NCBI GenBank assembly: GCA_003021005.1
Contig: PXRI01000015.1
Span: forward strand, 1 to 32,666
Direction: 5' to 3'
DNA from: Halobacteriales archaeon QS_1_69_70
GTDB taxonomy: Archaea > Halobacteriota > Halobacteria > Halobacteriales > Haloarculaceae
DNA: 32,666 bases
How positions within the stretch are numbered: the stretch's first letter is position 1; each line of letters opens with the position of its first letter. The position numbers were made by a program, and so were the translations under genes. Of this stretch, positions 13,847-21,896 are shown piece after piece. The notes below the pieces were generated by a model. It had not been told where the DNA came from, did no database searches, and saw nothing but the letters and a program-made list of their open reading frames with translations.

Positions 13847-13927
13847 CTACATCTTCCGCTCGACCCACTTACGGAACCAGTGAACGTCCTTCGTCCGGGG
13901 GTATTGGATCACGATCGCCCGTATCAC
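13847..13927 (-). CDS. 26-aa ORF coupled to the small membrane protein
   Basis: GTG at 13925-13927 overlaps the TGA stop of the upstream 60-aa gene (GTGA). The peptide begins MIRAIVIQYPRTKDVHWFRK and ends WVERKM. Its composition, with several Trp, Tyr and Lys, is unlike frameshift noise. It may be a real coupled micro-protein, or the start of a longer gene cut by the tRNA-Trp-associated insertion just downstream. I do not recognise it. Confidence 0.3.
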   Translation of the reverse strand: MIRAIVIQYPRTKDVHWFRKWVERKM

Positions 13928-14106
13928 TCCCGCAGCACCACGAGGTAGGTCACCACCGCGAGCGCGAGCGTTCCGATGGCGAGGTTGCGAGCCGTGAACG
14001 GGACCTCGCCGATGAAGTCCAGCCCCCAGAGGACGACGCTCGCGAACAGCAGCGACAAAAGCAGGTCCAGGACGACGAGCACCCGGATGTCGCCCTCGGA
14101 AGCCAC
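13924..14106 (-). CDS. Small two-helix membrane protein, 60 aa
   Basis: Starting at GTG 14106, the protein reads MASEGDIRVLVVLDLLLSLL and continues to a second helix IGTLALAVVTYLVVLRE. The two transmembrane segments (about residues 9-30 and 41-57) are joined by a short loop GEVPFTARN. It is probably in the cytoplasmic membrane with both ends on the same side. No family was recognised with certainty; similar small proteins are common in haloarchaea. A TTTCAAGTC stretch 22-30 nt upstream may be its promoter. Confidence 0.7.
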   Translation of the reverse strand: MASEGDIRVLVVLDLLLSLLFASVVLWGLDFIGEVPFTARNLAIGTLALAVVTYLVVLRE

Positions 14107-14326
14107 GCCGGAGTCTCGACGTGCAACCGACTTGAAACCACGCGCTGTTTCTCTTCCTGCCGTCGGCCGAACGTTCGGGTATCGGTCCGCAGTGTCGTGG
14201 CGACGGAATACCGGCTCGGAGCACTCCGCTTCGACGCGTTCGTCCTACCAGGCGGATTTCCCCGTTGGACGCCCGTCTCCATCGGGGTAGTCAGCCCCCA
14301 CCCTTTTGCGGTCGCTGTGTGAGACT

Positions 14327-14725
14327 GTGGATGTGCGCGAGGTATGGGTTTCGCGTTTCGTCCAGGCGCACCCCTCGACAGTCGAGGAGGCCCTCTCGCC
14401 GGCGGCGATCCTCGAGGCCGAGGGGAGTTTCAGCGTGCGCCGGACCCAAGCGGGCGGCGACCGGATCACCGTCGGCGGATACGGCCTCGAACTCGTCTTC
14501 GAGTTCACGAGCCGGGAGGACGGCATCGAGTACGACCAGGTCGAGGGCCCGCTGGAGACGTTGCGGACGACGCTTTCCTACGAACGACAGGACGAGGGGA
14601 CGCGACTCGCGGCCCACTCTGCGGTCGCCGTCGGCGGCCCGGCCGTCCTCGACCGCCTCGCCGCCTGGAAGCGTCGCGGGGAGCTCCGCCGCGCCCTCGA
14701 CGGCCTCACCGCCGACTTCCGGTGA
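14327..14725 (+). CDS. SRPBCC-fold protein
   Basis: The 132-aa protein begins (GTG 14327) MDVREVWVSRFVQAHPSTVE and has EGSFSVRRTQ, GLELVFEFTSREDGIEY, ETLRTTLSYERQDEGTRLAA and AAWKRRGELRRALDGL. This is the strand-helix pattern of the START/polyketide-cyclase (SRPBCC) superfamily, whose members bind hydrophobic ligands in a deep cavity. The length is about right for a single domain. An earlier in-frame TTG at 14306 is less likely. The ligand is unknown. 14726-14923 holds no gene I can support. Confidence 0.78.
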   Translation: MDVREVWVSRFVQAHPSTVEEALSPAAILEAEGSFSVRRTQAGGDRITVGGYGLELVFEFTSREDGIEYDQVEGPLETLRTTLSYERQDEGTRLAAHSAVAVGGPAVLDRLAAWKRRGELRRALDGLTADFR

Positions 14726-14890
14726 GGCCACCGCCTCATCCGGCGGACTCGACGGGATCGCCGGGCGTCACGGCTGTCGGACCGCAGTGCCGGGTGGGCG
14801 TGTCCGCCCCGATGCCCACCTTCGCCGAGTTCACCCGAGGGTGCGATCGCCTGTCGCGTCACTCGTAGAATGCCCGGCGTGAGCGGCGGT

Positions 14891-14898
14891 ACGCTTTA
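14891..14898 (+). promoter_or_regulatory. TATA-like box of the helical protein/Get3-like operon
   Basis: ACGCTTTA lies 26-33 nt before the ATG at 14924, fitting a leaderless promoter for the two-gene operon. Confidence 0.4.
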
Positions 14899-14923
14899 CC
14901 CACCTGCGCATGAGGGTGGAGGT

Positions 14924-15220
14924 ATGCGACTCGAGGCGCGCATCCGGGCGTTCCGGGCGACACTGGCGGAGTGGCTCCGGGGGCTCTACCACGGGATGGT
15001 CGCCCATCCGGCCTACGAGAAGATCGAGCACGCCGCGGAGGACAGCGAGGACGCCTTCCTCTTGGCCTGTTTCCCCGACGCCTTCGGGATCCCGAGTCCG
15101 GTGTCGTACTACACGGCCGAACTCCTGCCGCACCTCGCCGAGGAGTTCGCCCAGTGGGAGCGCCGGATGTGGGACCGCGAATCGGTGCTCGAGCGGAAGG
15201 GCAAGCAGTACCACTTCTGA
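14924..15220 (+). CDS. Conserved helical protein coupled to a Get3-like ATPase
   Basis: A 98-aa soluble, mostly helical protein: MRLEARIRAFRATLAEWLRG, then YHGMVAHPAYEKIEHAAEDS, FLLACFPDAFGIPSPVSYYT and a charged end ERKGKQYHF. There is no membrane segment. ATG 14924 follows GGAGGT, a possible ribosome-binding site, and starts a clean protein; the open frame upstream looks non-coding. Its stop TGA overlaps the ATG of the ATPase gene (TGATG), so the two are translationally coupled. It may be a partner or regulator of the ATPase. I do not recognise the family. Confidence 0.75.
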   Translation: MRLEARIRAFRATLAEWLRGLYHGMVAHPAYEKIEHAAEDSEDAFLLACFPDAFGIPSPVSYYTAELLPHLAEEFAQWERRMWDRESVLERKGKQYHF

Positions 15221-16173
15221 TGGGCCGGTTCGTCTTCTTCGGCGGCAAAGGCGGCGTCGGCAAGACCACGGTCTCCAGCGCCTACGCACACAAGTGTGCA
15301 AGGGCGGGCCAGGCGGTGCTCCTGGTCTCGACGGACCCGGCCCACAGCACGGCCGACGTCTTCGGGCAGTCCTTCGACGACGACCCGACCCCCGTCCGGG
15401 GGTACGACACCCTGTCGGTCATGGAGATCGACCCCGAAGCGGCCGTCGACGACCACTTGATGGACGTAAAGCGGTCGCTGGGCGACCAGGTCAGCCCCGG
15501 CATCGTCAACGAGATCGACCGCCAGATCGAACTCGCCCACCGGACCCCCGGCGCCCACGAGGCGGCGCTGTTCGACCGGTTCATCGAGGTGATGGACGAC
15601 GCGGCGGCCTACGACCGGGTCGTCTTCGACACCTCGCCGACCGGCGGGACGCTCCGGCTCCTGTCGCTGCCGGAGTACCTCGGCGGCTGGATCGACCGCC
15701 TGCTCGAAAAGCGCCGGGAGAGCGTCGACCTGTACGAACGGGCCGCGATCGGCGACCGGGAGCCACGCCGCACGCGGGTCGGCGACCCGATCATCGCCCG
15801 GTTGCAGCAGCGCAAGGAGAGGTTCGCGTTCGCCGGCGACACGCTCCGCACCGACGCCACCTTCTTTCTGGTCATGAACCCCGACCGGCTCTCGCTGCGG
15901 GAGACCGCACGGACCGTCGACCGCCTCGACGACTACGACCTCGATGTGTCCGGCCTCGTCGTCAACCGCCTCACCCCCGAGCCCGATCCCGACGAGGACG
16001 GCCGCGGCGCCCGATACCTCCGCGACACCGTCGAGACCGAGCGCGCGCGGCTCGAGGAGACCCGCGAGTCCTTCGAGCCCCCCGTCGTCGCGACCATCGA
16101 GGCCCGGGCGCGCGAGGTGGACGGTGACCTCCTCGAGTCGGTCGCCGCCGAGATAGACGTCGAGCCCCAATGA
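15220..16173 (+). CDS. ArsA/Get3 (TRC40)-family ATPase
   Basis: At 317 aa this is a single-domain member of the SIMIBI ATPases. It has the deviant Walker A GGKGGVGKTT at residues 8-18, switch I STDPAHSTADVFGQ, switch II FDTSPTGGTLRLLSLPEYL (Get3 proteins usually have PTGHTLR, here G), and VVNRLTPEPDPDEDG near the C-terminus. Get3 homologues dimerise and carry tail-anchored membrane proteins to the membrane; ArsA drives arsenite pumps. No arsenite-binding Cys set and no CxxC zinc motif are visible: the only Cys I see is in AHKCARAG. Membrane-protein targeting fits better than arsenite export, but the substrate is unproven. It is coupled to the 98-aa gene upstream. Confidence 0.88.
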   Translation: MGRFVFFGGKGGVGKTTVSSAYAHKCARAGQAVLLVSTDPAHSTADVFGQSFDDDPTPVRGYDTLSVMEIDPEAAVDDHLMDVKRSLGDQVSPGIVNEIDRQIELAHRTPGAHEAALFDRFIEVMDDAAAYDRVVFDTSPTGGTLRLLSLPEYLGGWIDRLLEKRRESVDLYERAAIGDREPRRTRVGDPIIARLQQRKERFAFAGDTLRTDATFFLVMNPDRLSLRETARTVDRLDDYDLDVSGLVVNRLTPEPDPDEDGRGARYLRDTVETERARLEETRESFEPPVVATIEARAREVDGDLLESVAAEIDVEPQ

Positions 16174-16268
16174 CGGCCACGTGAAACGTCTCGCCGGGGC
16201 TGAGCGGTATCGGGCAGTAGACGGAGCATAGCGTCGTTTCCGTCGGTTCGTGTCCGATACGTTCAAAA

Positions 16269-16285
16269 AACTATAAGTAATAGTT
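16269..16285 (+). promoter_or_regulatory. Palindrome overlapping the cstA TATA box
   Basis: AACTAT-AAGTA-ATAGTT is a perfect 6-bp inverted repeat with a 5-nt spacer, in a very AT-rich stretch. It contains TATAAG and lies 23-39 nt upstream of the cstA ATG. The overlap suggests control of TBP access by a dimeric regulator. Confidence 0.5.
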
Positions 16286-16307
16286 CGGCAATTCGTCAAC
16301 GGAACCC

Positions 16308-18158
16308 ATGGTGGGTGTCATCACAGTCGTCGTCCTGTCACTCGTCACGTTCACCCTCGGGTACCTCACGTACGCCCGGTACCTGTCACAGTTCGTGGAG
16401 CTGGACGAGGCGACGGAGACGCCGGCGCACAAGTACGACGACGGCCAGGAGTACGTGCCCTCGAAGAAGCCCGTGCTGCTCGGTCACCACTATTCGAGCA
16501 TCGCCGGCGGGGCGCCGATCGTCGGGCCCATCACCGCCGGGGCGGCCTTCGGCTGGCTGCCGGCGATCCTGTGGATCGCCATCGGGAACCCGCTGTTCGG
16601 GGCCGTCCACGACTTCATGTCGCTGTCGGCGAGCGTCCGCCACGAGGGCAAGTCCATCGGCTACATCATCGGGGAGTACGTCGGCGAGCGCGGTAAGGAC
16701 ATGCTCCTGTGGTTCGCGTTCCTGACGATCATCCTCGTCATCGCCGTGTTCGCGCTGGTGGTCGGGGTCGTCTTCCACTTCTTCCCCGCGGCGGCGACCG
16801 CGAGTGCGATCTACATCGCGCTGGCGCTACTCTTCGGGGTGTACCTCTACCAGTTCCGGCTGCCGTTTCTGCCCGGCGCGATCGCGTTCGTCGGACTGGT
16901 GTTCGCCGGGGTCTTCGTCGGCCTCGAGTACCCGATCGCCCTGGTGAGTACCGAATCGACCGCCGCCGACACCCTCGTCCTCCTGGGGGAGGCCTCCGCG
17001 TGGAACTGGTTGCCGCTTTCGGGGTCACAGAACGCCAACGTCGCCGCCTGGGTCCCGGTCGTCATCATATACGCGTTCGTCGCCAGCGTGCTGCCCGTGT
17101 GGGTGCTTCTGCAGCCCCGGGACTTCCTGACGTCGAGTCTGCTGTACGTCGGCGTCGGCGGGATGTTGGTCGGCGTCATCGTCGCCGCCGGCCTGTCGGT
17201 GTTCGGGAGCGGCTTCTCGGTGACGGCCACGAACCCGATCTCCGGCGAACAGTTGACCCGCTCTGCACTCCAGATGGAGATCCCCGCGTTCACCGGCTTC
17301 ACCAGCGAACTCGGGCCGCTGTTCCCGTTCCTGTTCGTCACCATCGCCTGCGGGACGATAAGCGGCTTCCACTCGCTGGTCTCGTCGGGCACGACCGCGA
17401 AGCAACTCGACCGGGAGACCGACGCCAGGGCCATCGGCTACGGCGCGATGCTCGGCGAGGGGCTGCTCGCGACCACCGCGGTCGCGGCGCTTGCCGTCGT
17501 CGGCTTCACCTCCTGGCAGGGCGGCAACCTGGTCGGCGCGCTGGCGAACTTCCCGACCGGCGGCGCGATCATCCTCGGTGCCGGCTTCGGTATCCCGGTC
17601 GCGCTCGGCGCGACGTTCATCGGGCTGGTGTTCGTCAGCTTCCTCCTGACCTCGACCGACACCGCCACGCGGCTCGGTCGCTACATGCTCGAGGAGATCG
17701 TCGGCACGCCGGAGACGAGCGTCCAGAACCTCGCGGTCAACCGCTACGTCAACACCGGGGTCCTGTGTGTCCCGGCGTATCTTCTGGTCGGCAGCGGGGA
17801 GTGGGCGACGCTTTGGCCGCTGTTCGGCGGCGCGAACCAGACGCTCGCGGCGCTTGCGCTCCTGTCGGCGACGCTGTGGCTGGCCAACTGGGACGAGTCC
17901 AAGCAGCTCGTCAGTACCGGCGCGCCGATGGCGCTCATGCTCGCGATCACGGTCACGGCCCTCCTGTGGATCGGACTCTACCGGGCGCCGACGGACCTGC
18001 TCGGCGCCGACGCCACTGCGGCGATGGTCGCGGCCGGCATCCAGTCGCTTGTCGCACTCGTGTTGGCCGGACTGGCGATCGCGCTGACGTGGATGGGCTA
18101 CAAGAACATCAGCGCCGAGCGCGACAGCTACACCGGCGCGGTCACGAGCGACGACTGA
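16308..18158 (+). CDS. cstA: CstA carbon-starvation family transporter
   Basis: The 616-aa membrane protein has about 16 hydrophobic segments. CstA hallmarks follow in order: LTYARYLSQFVEL, then YVPSKKPVLLGHHYSSIAGG, GPITAGAAFGWLPAILWI, GAVHDFMSLSASVRHEGKSI, CGTISGFHSLVSSGTTAKQL, LLTSTDTATRLGRYMLEEI and WPLFGGANQTLAALALL. CstA and its relatives take up peptides or pyruvate across the cytoplasmic membrane during carbon limitation. It is shorter than the E. coli protein (about 700 aa). ATG 16308 follows an AT-rich palindromic promoter. The last 17 nt overlap the convergent gene 18142-18750. Confidence 0.93.
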   Translation: MVGVITVVVLSLVTFTLGYLTYARYLSQFVELDEATETPAHKYDDGQEYVPSKKPVLLGHHYSSIAGGAPIVGPITAGAAFGWLPAILWIAIGNPLFGAVHDFMSLSASVRHEGKSIGYIIGEYVGERGKDMLLWFAFLTIILVIAVFALVVGVVFHFFPAAATASAIYIALALLFGVYLYQFRLPFLPGAIAFVGLVFAGVFVGLEYPIALVSTESTAADTLVLLGEASAWNWLPLSGSQNANVAAWVPVVIIYAFVASVLPVWVLLQPRDFLTSSLLYVGVGGMLVGVIVAAGLSVFGSGFSVTATNPISGEQLTRSALQMEIPAFTGFTSELGPLFPFLFVTIACGTISGFHSLVSSGTTAKQLDRETDARAIGYGAMLGEGLLATTAVAALAVVGFTSWQGGNLVGALANFPTGGAIILGAGFGIPVALGATFIGLVFVSFLLTSTDTATRLGRYMLEEIVGTPETSVQNLAVNRYVNTGVLCVPAYLLVGSGEWATLWPLFGGANQTLAALALLSATLWLANWDESKQLVSTGAPMALMLAITVTALLWIGLYRAPTDLLGADATAAMVAAGIQSLVALVLAGLAIALTWMGYKNISAERDSYTGAVTSDD

Positions 18159-18750
18159 GCGCCGCACGGAGGCGGTCGAGCATCCCCGCCGGCTCGGTCC
18201 GCCCGTCGCCATCGTCCCACAGTCGGAACGCCCGCACGACGTCCGTACCCGGGCTGGCGACGGACGCCTCCCGGTCGGGGGCGACGACGAACAGCCGGGT
18301 GCGGTAGTGGCCGTGGTAGCCGAACGTCAGGAGCGTCCGCGACTCGAAGGTGGACACGAACGACCGGACGTCCGCGGGGACGTCCGGTGTAACGAGGCCG
18401 AAGACGAACTCGGTGCCGAAGTGCTCGGCGTCCGGCTGTATCCACTCGTCGGCCAGCCGCTCGCCCAGCTCCGCGAGCCGTTCGACGTCGGCGGTCGAGA
18501 CGCCCTCGAGGCGCTTCACGAGCAGGTGCTCGGTCGTCCGGTGGTCGCCGTAGGTCAACGCCGGGTGGAGGAACTGCTTGTGGCGGCGTATCGCCAGCTG
18601 CCCGTAGAGGGTGAACCGGTGGCCGGCCACCGTCCGGTCGCGCTCGAGGTCGTAGCTGTGGTGGAGCCGGTCGCTCACACGGTCGATGTACTCGTCGTCC
18701 CACTCGGGGACCGCCGCGAGCTGGTCCGTCTCGCCCGTCCCGTCGCCCAT
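18142..18750 (-). CDS. Conserved hypothetical protein, 202 aa
   Basis: Starting MGDGTGETDQLAAVPEWDDE, the protein continues with YIDRVSDRLHHSYDLERDRT, HRFTLYGQLAIRRHKQFLHP and FESRTLLTFGYHGHYRTRLF. It is acidic, soluble and rich in His and aromatic residues, with no membrane segment or catalytic motif that I recognise. ATG 18750 is preferred to the earlier in-frame start because the extra residues lack coding character. It overlaps the end of cstA by 17 nt tail-to-tail. Co-occurrence with cstA could mean a shared role, but nothing in the sequence shows it. Confidence 0.75.
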   Translation of the reverse strand: MGDGTGETDQLAAVPEWDDEYIDRVSDRLHHSYDLERDRTVAGHRFTLYGQLAIRRHKQFLHPALTYGDHRTTEHLLVKRLEGVSTADVERLAELGERLADEWIQPDAEHFGTEFVFGLVTPDVPADVRSFVSTFESRTLLTFGYHGHYRTRLFVVAPDREASVASPGTDVVRAFRLWDDGDGRTEPAGMLDRLRAALSRRS

Positions 18751-18875
18751 ACGGCAGTCTGGTGGCCGGACGTCCAAATTCCCACCGGTGGGACGACCCG
18801 ACTCGAGGCCGTGAATGTCCGGACGGCCGACGTGACCCGGGAAAACGCTTTCCGCGTTCGGCCCGTCGTCCCGCT

Positions 18876-19085
18876 ATGGACGAGAGCGACGACCGGGCGG
18901 AGGCCTGCGGCCGGTGTGCGATGAGTTCCGTCTCCGCAGTCATCGAGAATGACCACGACCCCTTCGACGAGGACCGCATCGAGGTCGAGGAGGCCGACCT
19001 CCGGAAGGTCTCGCCGGGCGTGCTCGCCGGCCGGGCGAGACGGTGGCTCGACGGGATCGCCAGGCGCCTCACCTACGGCCGCTGA
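18876..19085 (+). CDS. Small acidic hypothetical protein with CxxC
   Basis: This 69-aa protein reads MDESDDRAEACGRCAMSSVS at the start, then VIENDHDPFDEDRIEVEEAD, and ends with a basic amphipathic segment RARRWLDGIARRLTYGR. The ACGRC pair could bind a metal or form a disulfide, but a single CxxC is weak evidence. It is preceded by the spacer of the divergent gene at 18142. No family recognised. 19086-19284 holds no further gene that I can support. Confidence 0.55.
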   Translation: MDESDDRAEACGRCAMSSVSAVIENDHDPFDEDRIEVEEADLRKVSPGVLAGRARRWLDGIARRLTYGR

Positions 19086-19284
19086 CGCCCTGTGTCCGGG
19101 GAATCCAGTAGCCATCTCGGGGCGTCGACGGCGGGCACGGGCGCTCGGGACGCACGATGCAGCGAGACAACCGCTCGCACGACGTGGAGCCCTCATTACA
19201 CACCGATACCGGAGTGCACCGGTCGTTGAAAAGTGACGGGTGGCCGAAAGGTTAATGGGTCGATTCGGCGAACCTTCATCTGCA

Positions 19285-20274
19285 ATGTCACGACTGGCGA
19301 GTACGCGGCGCGACGTGCTCCGGGGCGCCGGGGCGCTGGGCGTGGCCGCGACCGTTCCGACCGTCTCGGCCGCCGAGGAGGAGTGGACGATCGAGGAGAC
19401 GCCGACCGACGGCGATCTCCACGACGTGGTCTACACGGACGAGGGCGCCTACGCCGTCGGGCAGGGCGGCGTCATCCTCGAGCGAACGGACACCGATGAA
19501 GGGTGGCGGAAGGTCACCGACGGTGGCGCCTCGGGCGACGGCCGTGACCTCTACGGGGCCGACGTCACTGACGACGGCGAACGCCTCTGGTTCGCCGGGG
19601 CCTCCGGCGTCATCGGGGAGTACGACCCGGCCACCGGCAGTATCGAGGACCGGGGCGAGCCCCAGGACAACACCGAGAACTTCCGCGACGTCGCCGCCAC
19701 TGGCGAGGCCGGGGAGGCGAACGTCTACGTCGCCGACGAGGCCGGCGCCGTCAACTACAGCTTCGGGAACGGCCGGAGCGGAACGTGGAACGCCGCCTCG
19801 GTCGGCCAGGGCGACTCCCTGAACGCCATCGACTTCCACGGCGAACGCTCCGGACACGTCGTCAACGGGAACGGGAGCGCCTTCGAGACCGACGACGGTA
19901 CGACCTACCGACGGATCGGCGTCGAGGACACCACCAACCCCTTCTACGGTATCGACAGCGACGGTCCCGAGGACCTCTGGATCTCGGCCGGCGGCGGCAC
20001 CGTCTACCGCTACAACGGCGCCTGGCGCCGGTACGACCTCGGCGACCCGACGCTGCGTGACGTCGCCATCGAGGACGCCCAGGGGTACGCAGTCGGGGAG
20101 AGCGGCCGCGTCTTCGAGTACTCCGCCGACGAATGGCGCGAGAACACCACGGAGACCGAACAGAACCTCCGTGCGGTCGCCAGGGGCACGCCGGAGGTCG
20201 CCGTCGGCGCCTCCAGCACCGCCATCGTCAAGCCCGTCGAGAACGTTCTGAACGCCCCGCTCACCGAGGTCTGA
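19285..20274 (+). CDS. Tat-exported beta-propeller protein
   Basis: The N-terminus MSRLASTRRDVLRGAGALGV is a twin-arginine signal (TRRDVL), followed by a hydrophobic stretch and a likely cleavage site after TVSA. The mature part is a run of short propeller-like repeats: VVYTDEGAYAVGQGGVILER, LWFAGASGVIGEYD, VYVADEAGAVNYSF, LWISAGGGTVYRYNG and AYAVGESGRVFEYS. These resemble Ycf48/BNR-type beta-propellers. It is probably folded before export and acts at the cell surface. At 329 aa it would form one six- or seven-bladed propeller. No catalytic site is visible. The gene appears to be transcribed alone. Confidence 0.85.
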   Translation: MSRLASTRRDVLRGAGALGVAATVPTVSAAEEEWTIEETPTDGDLHDVVYTDEGAYAVGQGGVILERTDTDEGWRKVTDGGASGDGRDLYGADVTDDGERLWFAGASGVIGEYDPATGSIEDRGEPQDNTENFRDVAATGEAGEANVYVADEAGAVNYSFGNGRSGTWNAASVGQGDSLNAIDFHGERSGHVVNGNGSAFETDDGTTYRRIGVEDTTNPFYGIDSDGPEDLWISAGGGTVYRYNGAWRRYDLGDPTLRDVAIEDAQGYAVGESGRVFEYSADEWRENTTETEQNLRAVARGTPEVAVGASSTAIVKPVENVLNAPLTEV

Positions 20275-20384
20275 AGTCGGGGAACTTTCCATCGACGAGC
20301 AACCCTGCATCGACTGCTTTTCGGATACGTTCGGCCCCCGACGGCCGACCGCACACCGGCCCGTCTCCCGACCGGGTGTCCCGG

Positions 20385-20963
20385 TCAGTCCGTGCCGGCA
20401 CGTGATCGGGCGCCTACGGCCCCGCGGAGCCGGTCGACGTCGGTCGGGTCCCCCGGCGACGGGAGTCGAACCGGGTCGCCGCCGGCAACCGTGACCTCGA
20501 GGACGTCCTCCCGGGTGCGGTAGAACGCGACGAGGTGCCAACCAGCCAGCGCGATGGAGAGGATGGCGACGGCCAGGAACGCCTCGTCCAGGTAGCGGAG
20601 CGCGTTGACGAGCACCGCGACGGCCGCATAGAGCGCGTCGAACCCACCATCTGGCGGCGGTTCGACGGGCGCAACCAGGCTCTCGAGGGGCGCGAACGCC
20701 CGGGCGACGATGAGCACCGCGGCGAGTCCACCCCACTGCAGCGCCGCCGACAGCCGACCGCGATCCTGGAGGGTCCGTCGACGGACCGCGCGGACGTTCG
20801 TGAGGTCGACGGCCCGTAGGTTGGCCCCCTGTCGGACGAGCAGCCGCCGGTCGGTCACGCCGACGGCGGCCGCGCCGACCTGGACGGTTTCGGTCAGCGT
20901 CTCGCCGTCTTGGAGCGCTCCCCGGAAGGCGTCGTCGGCGGCCGCCCCGGTCCCCGGTGTCAT
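20385..20963 (-). CDS. PH-like/two-helix membrane protein, 192 aa
   Basis: The N-terminal part, ALQDGETLTETVQVGAAAVG then VTDRRLLVRQGANLRAVDLT, has the short-strand pattern and VTDRRLLV motif of bacterial-type PH domains. Two transmembrane segments follow (GGLAAVLIVARAFAPL and AFLAVAILSIALAGWHLV). The C-terminus ends in more strands, REDVLEVTVAGGDPVRLPSP. It is probably a membrane-anchored protein with cytoplasmic domains. Function unknown. It ends 110 nt after the propeller gene, tail to tail. Confidence 0.72.
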   Translation of the reverse strand: MTPGTGAAADDAFRGALQDGETLTETVQVGAAAVGVTDRRLLVRQGANLRAVDLTNVRAVRRRTLQDRGRLSAALQWGGLAAVLIVARAFAPLESLVAPVEPPPDGGFDALYAAVAVLVNALRYLDEAFLAVAILSIALAGWHLVAFYRTREDVLEVTVAGGDPVRLPSPGDPTDVDRLRGAVGARSRAGTD

Positions 20964-21082
20964 CGTTGGGACGGGCGGCCCGTGCCGACATATATCTCCG
21001 GGTCCACCACATCCTCCCGGGATGTCGCGGATGCCGGGCCGCCACCCCAGCGCACTTGGGCCACCGCGTTCCAGGGTCCGGT

Positions 21083-21844
21083 ATGCAGGTCACGTTCCTC
21101 GGGACTGGGGCGGCGATGCCGACCGGCGATCGCTCCCAGACCGGGCTGTTGCTGGCCGACCCCGGTGGCGACGCGGATCCACTGCTCGTCGACTGTGGCA
21201 GTGGCGCACTCGGCGGCCTCGCGGCGACCGACGTCGGCTACGAGGGCGTCGGGAGCGTCCTCCTCACCCACCACCACCTCGACCACGTATCCGACCTACT
21301 GGCCCTGTTGAAGGCGCGGTGGCTGGCGGGCGAGACCGCCCTCGAGATCGTCGGCCCCGACGGGACCGAGGCCCTCGTCGAGGACCTCCTTGCGGTCCAC
21401 GACTACATGCAGGGCCGCCTCGAGCTGACGTACCGGGAGGTCGACCCGGGATCGTTCGCCGTCGCCGGCTACGACGTCGAGGCCGTCGAGACGGTCCACT
21501 CGATGTACTGTCTGGCCTACCGGTTCGAGACGGCCGACGCGACAGTGACGTTCTCCGGCGACACGGAGGCCACCGACGCCGTCGCCGACCTCGCCGACGG
21601 CTCGGCACTACTCGCCCACGACTGCTCGTTCCCGGACGGCATCGACGTGGACAACCACCCGACACCGACACAGCTCGGCGAGATCCTGGCCGGCCGCGAC
21701 CTCGGCCGGGTCTACCTCACCCACCGCTATCCGCACACCGACGGCGAAGAAGCGGCCATGGTCGAGGCCGTCGAATCCCGCGTCGACGCCGAGGTCCGGA
21801 TCGCGCGGGACGGCCTCACGGTCGACGTCTCGGAGCGGACGTGA
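21083..21844 (+). CDS. MBL-fold metallohydrolase, RNase Z-like
   Basis: The 253-aa protein begins MQVTFLGTGAAMPTGDRSQT, a start typical of the RNase Z/ElaC branch, and has the metal motif THHHLDHVSD (about residue 70), SGDTEATDA, AHDCSFPDG and a C-terminal LTHRYPHTDGEE. These supply the His and Asp ligands for two zinc ions. Enzymes of this branch cleave tRNA 3' trailers or act as phosphodiesterases or arylsulfatases. The exosite arm typical of full RNase Z is not obvious, so it is called RNase Z-like only. ATG 21083 is selected over the in-frame upstream extension. Confidence 0.85.
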   Translation: MQVTFLGTGAAMPTGDRSQTGLLLADPGGDADPLLVDCGSGALGGLAATDVGYEGVGSVLLTHHHLDHVSDLLALLKARWLAGETALEIVGPDGTEALVEDLLAVHDYMQGRLELTYREVDPGSFAVAGYDVEAVETVHSMYCLAYRFETADATVTFSGDTEATDAVADLADGSALLAHDCSFPDGIDVDNHPTPTQLGEILAGRDLGRVYLTHRYPHTDGEEAAMVEAVESRVDAEVRIARDGLTVDVSERT

Positions 21845-21896
21845 GCCTGGCCGACGGCCGCCTCGCCCGCGGTGCAACGCGACCGCCGCCGCCCGT

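Noticed and set aside
15109-16299. A 396-codon minus-strand frame opposite the Get3-like gene
   Set aside because: No motif, and the plus strand carries a clear P-loop ATPase.
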